A DNA stretch of 64,000 nucleotides. Origin: Nocardia asteroides (lineage in GTDB: Bacteria > Actinomycetota > Actinomycetes > Mycobacteriales > Mycobacteriaceae). Below, in pieces: positions 45,538 through 52,427 of this stretch. A program made the position numbers and the translations under genes. Below the pieces are notes generated by a model. That model ran no database searches and had not been told where the DNA came from. It saw nothing but the letters and a program-made list of their open reading frames with translations. Where the stretch lies: contig CP082844.1 in the NCBI GenBank assembly GCA_019930625.1, forward strand, positions 1,178,001-1,242,000, given 5' to 3'. Each line of letters opens with the position of its first letter. The stretch's first letter is position 1.

Positions 45538-46275
45538 TTAGATCGCTCGCAACTTGTCGACCTTGTCAGGTTTGTCACCCGCAATCGGCGGGATCACCTC
45601 GTACCCCAGCTCTCTTAAGACCCGGGCCGCCGTAGCTGGCGCATCACGCACTGACGTCGCGATTTGAAGACGTCGCCAATGCTCTCGACGCTCTGCGAGT
45701 TGGCGGTACGTTGTAGCAACCGGCCCTCCCTGCGGGGTGATCCCAAACTCTTCGATCACCATCTGCATGACGTCCTCCAAGCAGGGCCGGAAACGAGTCC
45801 CACCGACAGGAAAATGCAGGTCGGTCAGCAGCGACTTCGTTTTCCCTCGGCGCCGGCGCTTCGCCCGTGCGGTGCTTTCACCACACGCACGCATGGCCGC
45901 CTCCAGCTCGCTGTGCTCACCATGGAAGTGAATGTGCGCCGAGGGCAGGGCGTCAGTCGTCCTCCGGTCGAACTCGTAGCGGAACAGAGGTTGGCGGCCA
46001 TTGGGCTCGACGAAGACATGGATCTTGGACCGATCGACAGCCAGGTACCGCTCGTAGCCGTCCCATGTGCACATGTACTCGACCGTCAGGCGTAGAAGCG
46101 GGCCGGTCTCGTCGCAAAGCACGACGCCAGATTCAGGCACTTGCGCGACTCGGAACATGTTCAGTTCCGGAACTGCCGTCGCAGCGAATCCGGGGGTTTC
46201 CGGCCCCGCTACGAACTGCACCGTCTCCGTCAGCTGCTCTGCGAACTCCTGCGCCTGATGTTCAAGCTCGATCAA
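45538..46275 (-). CDS. hypothetical protein, second gene of an overlapping pair
   Basis: 245 residues, not recognised with certainty. The middle reads PLFRYEFDRRTTDALPSAHI HFHGEH (His-rich strand), then a basic run RAKRRRRGKTKSLLTDLHFP and VGGTRFRPCLEDVMQMVIEE. The C-terminal part is a helical RQLAERREHWRRLQIATSV. The general plan recalls the TumE/DUF6516-like toxin side of two-gene modules, but the match is weak. Its ATG overlaps the stop of the 73-residue gene upstream by 4 nt (ATGA), so the two are made together. GC-rich, unlike the RT. Confidence 0.75.
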   Translation of the reverse strand: MIELEHQAQEFAEQLTETVQFVAGPETPGFAATAVPELNMFRVAQVPESGVVLCDETGPLLRLTVEYMCTWDGYERYLAVDRSKIHVFVEPNGRQPLFRYEFDRRTTDALPSAHIHFHGEHSELEAAMRACGESTARAKRRRRGKTKSLLTDLHFPVGGTRFRPCLEDVMQMVIEEFGITPQGGPVATTYRQLAERREHWRRLQIATSVRDAPATAARVLRELGYEVIPPIAGDKPDKVDKLRAI

Positions 46276-46493
46276 CGCGCATCGCGCGCGAGGAAGTACT
46301 CCAAGCTCAGGATCTCGGCTAGTAGTGCGCGATCGTCAGAGTCGAGGTCCCAGCGCTCGCCTCGTTCCTTGAACTCGGCAAGGCTACAGTTCCGCCGCTC
46401 AACTTCACGGGTGAGTCGGACCAGCTCTGCACGCACCTCGTCCAGAGTTAGCACACGTACCCGCCCGGCTGCTGCTGGCATTACCGCAGTCAT
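46272..46493 (-). CDS. small helical protein, first gene of an overlapping pair
   Basis: 73 residues from ATG 46493, with AAGGAGG seven bases upstream: MTAVMPAAAGRVRVLTLDEV then RAELVRLTREVERRNCSLAE and LDSDDRALLAEILSLEYFLA. Small helical acidic proteins in front of a larger basic protein with a 4-nt overlap are a usual antitoxin/toxin layout. Function is inferred from that layout only. The first gene of the island's minus-strand module. Confidence 0.7.
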   Translation of the reverse strand: MTAVMPAAAGRVRVLTLDEVRAELVRLTREVERRNCSLAEFKERGERWDLDSDDRALLAEILSLEYFLARDAR

Positions 46494-47013
46494 AGTCCTA
46501 CCTCCTTCTCGCACGCTCCAACGGAGGTACCCCTATGGTTACAGGGTAGGCGCCCCATGTGACAAATAGGCCACGAAGTGGGATTCTCCCCCAAACTCGG
46601 TGGCCCCGCCGCACGGTAGGCCAGCGGTGCGCGTGTCGCACGCCCGGCGCAGCCCTTGTCAGGTCGCCGCCGTCTCGTACCGCTGTGAAGACCCTGCCTA
46701 CTCGCTCCGTGCACACCCGCTCGCCCAGCCTGCAGTTCTTCTGCCCCTGGGTGGCGGCGCTTGCGCCTCCATCCCGGGCAGGCCACCGGCCTGCCCCTTA
46801 GCGCCTGCTCTTCTCGCGTAGAGGCTCCAAGGTCAAGGGTGGCCGCAGGCCATCGGCGCAGCCGACGCGAAGCGCCCTTGAGGTTGGAGGGGCGCGGGAA
46901 CACAATGCAGGCGCCACCACCCAGGGGCACGCGGCCGCAGGCCGCGCACGGCGCGCCGCGCCGCAATCGGCAAGTACGGCGACCAGTGCCAAGAATCTTA
47001 AGAAGCAGTTACG
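46494..47013. other. structured non-coding spacer between RT and the two-gene module
   Basis: About 520 bp without a credible gene. It contains GGGCAGGCCACCGGCCTGCC(C) at 46776-46796, a 9-bp stem that may end the RT transcript, and the palindromic element at 46833-46881. GC-rich blocks such as GCGGCGCTTGCGCC and GCGGCCGCAGGCCGCG add more folding potential. The 158-codon frame on the minus strand looks like a shadow. Confidence 0.55.
46833..46881 (+). repeat. palindromic element, copy 1 (downstream of RT)
   Basis: TCAAGGGTGGCCG...AGCGCCCTTGA, 49 bp, with inverted ends TCAAGGG/CCCTTGA and an inner TCGGCGCAGCCGA hairpin. It matches, in inverted orientation, 49296-49351 over its whole length apart from small gaps. 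The two copies bracket the RT gene and its leader. Confidence 0.75.
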
Positions 47014-48540
47014 TTACCTTAGGAAGCTCACGCTATGCTGCACTAGCAAATCGAACGCTGTTTTGGCTGCCCCGCCTTGCGGATCGTTAACATAGGGATT
47101 GGGAATTACTCCTGCTCGGAACAGTTCGTAGAATAGTATCCATTTTCTATCAATGTCGTACCCGATTAAAGATTTCGCCAGAAGCCCTTTCGCGTAACTC
47201 TCGACGGCGGCCACGGAGCTACCCTGCCCAAGGTGATGCAATAGCAGAATAGGGATACAGTCCGCCGAATCAACCACGGCCTGAATTGCTGACTTTTCTA
47301 TTCTTACTCCTTCTGCTCGCATAATATGAAGCACCCACGACATGCCGTCCGATCGCCTAAATCGAGCATGTCTTTTCAGAAGCGTATTTAATTCGTCAGT
47401 ATACTCCACACCATTTGCATTGCTGATATCGAATATGTGACTGACCTCCGGAAGCAAACCCGGGTTGTGAAAGCAGATTGTAAACAAGCAAGGAAGTATC
47501 TCATCTGCACGATTGTCGATATCTTTCGCTCGCAATACTGCGTCAATTGCGAATTTTAGGACACTGCCATCGGGTGATGATTTAGCCAGCTCAAGCGCCT
47601 CCTCAAGATATGGTTCCAATCGAGAAAAATGAGTAGGCCGCGGAATCTGCGGTATGAGAGTACGCATCCAGTCAGGCTTGTCAGGAAGAGGGAGGGGCTC
47701 AACCTGCGTCTTCCTTCCGTTGAGTTTCAACCCGAAGGATGATAACGCCTTTGAAAGATCAAGTATGAACGCTTCAGCTTCTTCTCGACTTCTGGCATAG
47801 AATTCATAGTCGTCTACAAAACGAATGTACTTGTAGCCCAATGACTTCAAGTCGTCATCGACAGCACTCAAGACTATTTCAGCCCCCAGGGCGGAAGTGC
47901 CGGGGCCTACATGAAGTCCCAACGTCTCCCCACGACTACAGTCGCGGAACCGCTTATCCAGCTCGTTGTACCAGATCTGTGACTGCCGGTTCTGTTTGGC
48001 CACCTGATGTCCGACGAGTGCCCATGGTATCGAGTGTGTATAAAATCCCGGGTAGAAGTTTGCCACATCGGCCGAAACTCGATACTCGGCCCCGAAGCGT
48101 ATCCATCGCTAATATAAATTATTCTGCGATTGTTGACGTCCGTAGTTCATTGCAAATAAGCGCCCATCACCATGGTTAGCAGGGCGAAATTGACTGAAGC
48201 TATTTCGGGCCAGGAATTTCAATGACGACCAATTTTGAGCGATTGTGCCAACCAGACGCACGTAAGGCAGAGGATGTGGTATGGCGAGCTGCCTGGCTAC
48301 CAAATTGAACCTGGTGGCTTCATAAAATACTGCGTCAAAGTCGTTCCGTACGTTTCTTCCAGTTGCGCAGTGTGATATCAAATCGCGAGCTATGTTTACA
48401 GTTAGCGCTGTCGAATCTAGAGATGGCGGAACTTCGTCGCGACGTTTTCCCATAGCTGGAAAGTAATTATGGCGCAGCAGGCTAGCATGTACTTGTGTCG
48501 ATGTCGGTGAGCGGAATCGCAAACCGCCGATTTTTGCCAT
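47014..48540 (-). pseudogene. Abi/DRT-like reverse transcriptase with one in-frame amber codon
   Basis: One reading frame of 508 codons from ATG 48540 to the TAA at 47014 is interrupted only by TAG at 48111-48109 (codon 144). The N-part has LLRHNYFPAMGKRRDEVPPS and HPLPYVRLVGTIAQNWSSLK, as in AbiA/AbiK-type RTs. The palm follows the TAG: motif A VSADVANFYPGFYTHSIPWA (Asp158), motif B RGETLGLHVGPGTSALGAEI, motif C YIRFVDDYEFYARS (Asp243-Asp244), then LKLNGRKTQVEPLPLP. The C-terminal about 200 residues look like HEAT-type helices. All catalytic Asp are kept. Either this is a fresh nonsense mutation or the stop is suppressed; internal GTG at 48066 alone would lose Asp158. AT-rich codons (TTA, ATA, AGA) mark it as foreign. 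Confidence 0.85.
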
Positions 48541-48986
48541 TAGTCTCTCAAATCCCTCTCAGATGGATAGCACACTCCACGCTTTGAGTCTTCGACTATA
48601 GTGCAGTCTCGATGATCCCATCGACTCTTTTGCATATGGGTACTGCACCCTCACTTGTATGTCTCCGACCGTCAGTAAGCGACAGTAATGTGATGTCCAC
48701 TATTCCGATGGGGGCAGACGAATACATTTCTCGACGGTTCTCATTCACCTGCTGCGCTTCACCATTTCAACCCGACACCCCCACACCCACTCACCCACCT
48801 GGCAGCCGAATCGAGTCACACCAGCCGCGTGCAGTAGATAGATACCTCCGCACACGACGCCACCAACCGGCGGCCGTCTCACATCGCAACCCACCCGCAA
48901 ACCGCCGATGCCCACCCACCGCAACCACTTCTCCTTCTCTCAACCACCATCCCATCCCTCCCTTTCTGATCTTTTGATTTCTGATT
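48541..48986 (-). ncRNA. long RT leader (candidate ncRNA)
   Basis: The 446 bp between the RT start and the large hairpin hold no credible gene. In RT sense the sequence is G-rich and purine-rich (GGGAGGGATGGGATGGTGG, GAGAGAAGGAGAAGTGGTTG) and then AT-richer near the gene. GAGAGGG and GAGAG precede the ATG. Many defence RTs use a non-coding RNA encoded just upstream as template or cofactor, so this leader may be such an RNA. That is inference. Confidence 0.45.
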
Positions 48987-49073
48987 ACTCCCCACCCCCA
49001 CCCCAGTACGACATCTCGTGCACACGAAGTGGGTATGAGATGTCGTACTGGGGTGGGGGTGGGGGTGGGGAGT
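48987..49073 (-). ncRNA. 31-bp hairpin with G/C runs upstream of RT
   Basis: Left arm 48987-49017 (ACTCCCCACCCCCACCCC, then AGTACGACATCTC) is fully complementary to the right arm at 49037-49073, which has one extra GGGGGT unit as a 6-nt bulge. The loop is 19 nt and contains CACGAAGTG. The plus strand of the right arm has four runs of four to five G separated by single T and could form a G-quadruplex. In RT sense the 5' arm is C-rich. Too long and too perfect to be a simple terminator. Confidence 0.7.
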
Positions 49074-49430
49074 GAGCAGAAATCCCGCCCTTTCCCCAGC
49101 TCAGCGGACGGTTGGGGTGAGTGGGCACCGTGGCAAACGACGTCACAAGATGTGACGCTTTTTGCCGGGAAAGTGACAGGGTTTTGACACCCCGAATCAC
49201 CCAAGAACGGCATCCGGTCTGCCGGTCACAGAGACCCGTAAACACGAGAGAAGCCCTTCCTCGGCCGGATAGCCTGAGCCCGGCCCGGCGATCGTTCAAG
49301 GGCGCTCCTACGTCGCGTCGGCTTCGCCGATAGCCTGGCGGCCACCCTTGAGCAATCACCGATCCGTGCTCAAAATGCCTTCGGAGGAAGGGCCAGGGGA
49401 AGGTTCAGGGGGAACAGCCGAGCGCTGTCA
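49074..49430. other. spacer between hairpin and PP2C gene, with palindromic element copy 2
   Basis: No gene is seen. GTCACAAGATGTGAC at 49141-49155 is a small inverted repeat. The palindromic element copy 2 lies at 49296-49351. If the RT has its own promoter, it should be here, on the minus strand. Confidence 0.45.
49296..49351 (-). repeat. palindromic element, copy 2 (upstream of RT)
   Basis: In the minus direction it reads TCAAGGGTGGCCGCCAGGCT then ATCGGCGAAGCCGACGCGAC and ends GCGCCCTTGA. It equals copy 1 at 46833-46881 apart from a 6-nt extra (CGTAGG region) and few changes. The orientation is inverted with respect to copy 1. Confidence 0.75.
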
Positions 49431-50243
49431 TCAGCTCAATCGCACCACGGCGACTGTCTTGTCGTCGTGGCGTTTTGCCCCCGGGCGTTCAACGCCATTC
49501 GGATCCACTTCGGCTTCCCACATGTGGCATCGGAACAGGAGCTCCGCAAGCTCGGCGTTGTCAGCGGCGGCAAGATCCGGCCAGCGGGCACCGACGGCTT
49601 CGATGCAATCGGCTGCGCCGTCAGTCGCCAGGACTAACCAGTCCGTAGCCCTCGTCGCCCTGGTCGCAGTGACGGCATGCCGAGCCGCGGTGGGGTCGGT
49701 CGATGCAATCCAGTACCCCCCAGGTCGATTGCGTCGACGCTGCTGGGCGCGCTGTAACTCCGCCAAGATCTTCCGATGGGCCTCGTCGTAGCCAGCGCCG
49801 CTCAGCAACCGTGACTTGTACTGATCAACCTCCGGAAGGCCGAGCACTTGAAGTCTGGCGTCGGTGATGAACTCCGTGGTTCCATCCGAGTTGCCCACAG
49901 CGATAGTCGAATCCCCCAGAAGCAACAGGTCAAGCCGGTCACTAGGGCGAGTGCGGACCAGTGCCACCGTGCAGGAGGGAGCCTCTCGGACGCCTCGCTC
50001 GAGCCGCAGCGCCGCGATGGTCCGATCGATCGCACCTTCGAGAATCGTTACGAGCGGTGTCAGCTCGCTTTCCCGGTCAAGAGCCTCCGCGAGGGCGTTG
50101 CCGAGTTTCTCGGCGTACTGCCCACCTGTTGGCCCATTTACGGATCGATGCGAGGTTGCGCCGTCGAGGACTACAACACCGGACCGGGTTACGAACAGGT
50201 GATCCTCATCCGACTCCGCTGTGCATATGCGCGGTGCGGCCAT
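49431..50243 (-). CDS. PP2C-type serine/threonine phosphatase
   Basis: 270 residues from ATG 50243. Metal-site motifs of the PPM fold are visible: VVVLDGATSHRSVNGPTGGQ, LLLLGDSTIAVGNSD, DWLVLATDGAADCIEAVGAR and the last Asp in AKRHDDKTVAVVRL. It would dephosphorylate Ser/Thr on an unknown partner. The ATG lies 4 nt after the stop of the regulator fragment (TGAGATGATGG), so the pair is coupled. GC-rich and intact, unlike the RT. Confidence 0.85.
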   Translation of the reverse strand: MAAPRICTAESDEDHLFVTRSGVVVLDGATSHRSVNGPTGGQYAEKLGNALAEALDRESELTPLVTILEGAIDRTIAALRLERGVREAPSCTVALVRTRPSDRLDLLLLGDSTIAVGNSDGTTEFITDARLQVLGLPEVDQYKSRLLSGAGYDEAHRKILAELQRAQQRRRNRPGGYWIASTDPTAARHAVTATRATRATDWLVLATDGAADCIEAVGARWPDLAAADNAELAELLFRCHMWEAEVDPNGVERPGAKRHDDKTVAVVRLS

Positions 50244-50247
50244 CATC

Positions 50248-50824
50248 TCACCAGACGTAGGGGCCAGCGACGAGACGGCTGGACTCGATCGCGAACTGGT
50301 CATCGAACTCGCATTGGACGACTCCGCTCACCGAGTTGTTCTCGTTGCCCGAGAAGAGCATCGGTAGATTCTGGTCCAACCAGTGGATGACGCCGAGCGA
50401 TCCCACGCTGGTCACTCCCGCAACGTGAACGATCACCCTCGTCCGCGACACATGCCGGGCGAAGTAGCCGACGTCCGACCGGATGGGGTCAACGCGACGA
50501 TATGGAGAGTCGAACCAGAGGTGGCCGGCGTCTGTGTCGCCCCTGATCCACCATCGACCGCCGCCATCCTGCACAAAGCTCAAAACGGGATCGGCGGCAA
50601 GTAATGTCCGCGCTACAGGCGCGGACTTCGGACCACAAATTACGACTGCGTCCCCCTCCGGCACCGTCTCGGCCGTGGGCTCGATCGCTTGCTGAGACGA
50701 TGCGATCGACCAGGCGGTTCAGGATGCCTTCGACCGTCGTTTGCGAAACCATATCGACCGCGTCGAAGAAGGGGCGTTCGCGTCCTTCCTCCACCCCGTA
50801 CCTGCGCGGTATCCCGATCGACAC
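50248..50824 (-). pseudogene. frameshifted regulator upstream of the PP2C gene
   Basis: The minus strand reads FFDAVDMVSQTTVEGILNRL VDRI in one frame, then from about 50,700 downward switches to AIEPTAETVPEGDAVVICGP, followed by VLSFVQDGGGRWWIRGDTDA, ARHVSRTRVIVHVAGVTSVG and a stop at 50248. These belong together in a family of actinobacterial regulators that carry an HTH domain and this sensor-like C-domain. Here the HTH is missing and a single-base indel separates the halves. GTG at 50664 could still start the 138-residue C-part. Confidence 0.6.
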
Positions 50825-50825
50825 A

Positions 50826-51424
50826 GAGCCGCGAAGTCGATGTCTTCGACGCGGAGCCCTGCCGCCTCCGAGATCCGTAGTCCGACGAAAGCGCCGAGGA
50901 GAATCGCAACCCGCACATGACCACGGCGTCGTCTATCCGCAACGCCAATGGCCGGACCGGCCACTGAAGACAAAGGGCCAGCGACACACCGGTGCCAATC
51001 CCTGCCGAACTCGTTCAGCTGTTGAAGGAATCGACGCAGGAGTACAGCGGAGAGCACGTGGTGTGCGACGAGCTGGGCAACGCGGCGTCACCATGGGTGA
51101 TCGGCTGGAACCTGCGCGGAGTGAAGGAGCAGATTGCTGGTCTCCCTGACGGCTTCAGCTTCCAAGACCTGCGGCACTGCATCCACGACGGCCGGTTCCT
51201 CACCGCACTACGCCTCGCTCCTGATCCGCCAGGGCGCCGACATCAAGACCGTGCAGGCTCGTGTCCGACACGGCAGCGTGGTGACCACCTTGCGCTACTA
51301 CGCCCACCTGTGGCCGGATGCCGACGAGACGACGCGGGCAGCGGTCGGCGGCGTACTCAAGGACAGACTCGGCACTACTGCGTACTCACTGCGTACCGAC
51401 GCCGCGAGCGACCATGCCGAGTAG
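50826..51424 (+). pseudogene. scrambled tyrosine recombinase (integrase)
   Basis: Pieces of a phage-type integrase lie in this order. 50830-50921, on the MINUS strand: VRVAILLGAFVGLRISEAAG LRVEDIDF, the segment with the first catalytic Arg. From 50920 on the PLUS strand: GVVYPQRQWPDRPLKTK, then in a second frame VPIPAELVQLLKESTQEYSG through SFQDLRH, then after an about 28-bp insertion and frame change YASLLIRQGADIKTVQARVR and HGSVVTTLRYYAHLWPDADE. So a roughly 95-bp inversion and at least two indels broke the gene. The N-terminal arm-binding part is missing. It ends 36 nt from the right attachment copy. Confidence 0.75.
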
Positions 51425-51459
51425 CGCACTAAACGCACGAAAGCGCTGGTCAAGCCCTA

Positions 51460-51515
51460 TCAGTTCAACCCCGCATACGAATGCAGCCCGCTGATCACCA
51501 TGTTGATAATGAACA
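51460..51515 (-). other. right attachment-site copy (functional ccsA end)
   Basis: These 56 bp encode the C-terminus of ccsA and repeat 45165-45220 with six synonymous changes. The codons here (ATT, CAT, TAT, TTG) are less GC-rich in third positions than in the displaced copy (ATC, CAC, TAC, CTG). That suggests this end came with the island and replaced the native one. Confidence 0.8.
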
Positions 51516-52425
51516 GGTTGAACAGCATGGCGACGAAGGCGGCGATGTTGATCCAGGCGGCCTTGGTGTCGCGCCAGCCGGAGGTGGCGCGGGCGTGCAA
51601 GTAGGCGGCGTAGAGGACCCAGGCGATGAAGGAGCAGGTTTCCTTCGGGTCCCAGCCCCAGAAGCGGCCCCAAGCGGCCTCGGCCCAGATGGCGCCCAGG
51701 ATGACACCCGCGCCGAACAGCGGGAAGCCGATGATGGTGGTTTTGTAGGCCAGCCGGTCCAGGGTGCGGGCGTCGGGCAGGCGGCGGGCGATCGCGCCCA
51801 GAATGTTGTTCGACTCCTGGCCCTGGGGCTGGCGCAGGCGGTACAGGAAGAGCATGCTCGCCACGCCCGCGAACAGGAACACGCCGCTGCCGATGGCGAC
51901 GATGGTGACGTGCAGCGGCAGCCAGAACGACCGCAGGGCGGGCACCACGGGCGCGGCGTCGGCGTAGAGCACGGTGCCCGCGAGGAACAGCAGGAGCAGC
52001 ACCGGCACCAGCACGAAAGCCCAGATACCGCGGTAGCGCTGATCGCGCAGGAACACCAGACCCACCACAACGGCGGCGGCGGTCGCCATCGTGACGAACT
52101 CGTACATGTTGCCCAGCGGGAAACGGTGGGTCGAGAAGCCGCGCAACGCGATCGCGCCCACGTGCAGGGCGATGGCGACCATCAGCACCGAGAACGCCAT
52201 GTTGCCCAGCCGCTCCGACAGCGGCCGCCGCGCGGGCTCGGTGATTCGGCCCGGCCCCTGCGGTATCGATCCGCCGCCCACCGTCACCAGCTCGCGCTCG
52301 GCGACCTGGCGGCTGCGCGCCGTCGCGTACTGCCAGATCAGCAGCACCAGCACCAGCGCGTACACCACGATCGCCGTCTTGAAGGCGAAATCGCTGTACC
52401 TGGCGATGGTCTCGTCGATCGGCAT
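51460..52425 (-). CDS. ccsA: cytochrome c biogenesis protein CcsA (CcsB/ResC)
   Basis: 321 residues from ATG 52425 (MPIDETIARYSDFAFKTAIV). System II heme exporter subunit with about eight membrane segments and the WWD-type heme motif WGWDPKETCSFIAWVLYAAY. It works with ResB in heme transfer to apocytochromes outside the membrane. ATG lies 2 nt after the resB stop, with GGGAGAG before it. Its last 17 codons coincide with the island's attachment site, so the gene remains complete after integration. Confidence 0.93.
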   Translation of the reverse strand: MPIDETIARYSDFAFKTAIVVYALVLVLLIWQYATARSRQVAERELVTVGGGSIPQGPGRITEPARRPLSERLGNMAFSVLMVAIALHVGAIALRGFSTHRFPLGNMYEFVTMATAAAVVVGLVFLRDQRYRGIWAFVLVPVLLLLFLAGTVLYADAAPVVPALRSFWLPLHVTIVAIGSGVFLFAGVASMLFLYRLRQPQGQESNNILGAIARRLPDARTLDRLAYKTTIIGFPLFGAGVILGAIWAEAAWGRFWGWDPKETCSFIAWVLYAAYLHARATSGWRDTKAAWINIAAFVAMLFNLFIINMVISGLHSYAGLN

Positions 52426-52427
52426 GT

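Larger units (their letters stand above)
45165..51515. mobile_element. integrated island in the 3' end of ccsA
   Basis: The segment between the two ccsA 3' ends (45165-45220 and 51460-51515) interrupts an otherwise mycobacterium-like gene order. It holds, from left: an overlapping two-gene module, a reverse transcriptase with a long leader, a PP2C phosphatase with a broken regulator, and a scrambled tyrosine integrase next to the right copy. The RT region is clearly AT-richer than the host. Integrase adjacent to one boundary and gene-end repair by the incoming DNA are the usual marks of an integrative element; the integrase is dead, so it is probably immobile now. Confidence 0.8.

Noticed and set aside
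46490-46966. 158-codon minus-strand frame between RT and the two-gene module
   Set aside because: It covers palindromic repeats and lacks any family; Arg/Gly-rich shadow composition.
47014-48540. RT as part of a group II intron or CRISPR-linked RT
   Set aside because: No maturase/endonuclease domains, no intron domain V-like structure and no CRISPR repeats or cas genes are visible.
48987-49073. Hairpin read as an ordinary transcription terminator
   Set aside because: Arms of 31 bp are far longer than usual and it lies upstream of, not after, the nearest minus-strand gene's coding end by over 350 bp; no U-run on either side.
48791-49213. 140-codon frame through the hairpin
   Set aside because: Low-complexity residues derived from the G/C runs (PTPTPTP, GWGWG); not a protein-coding pattern.
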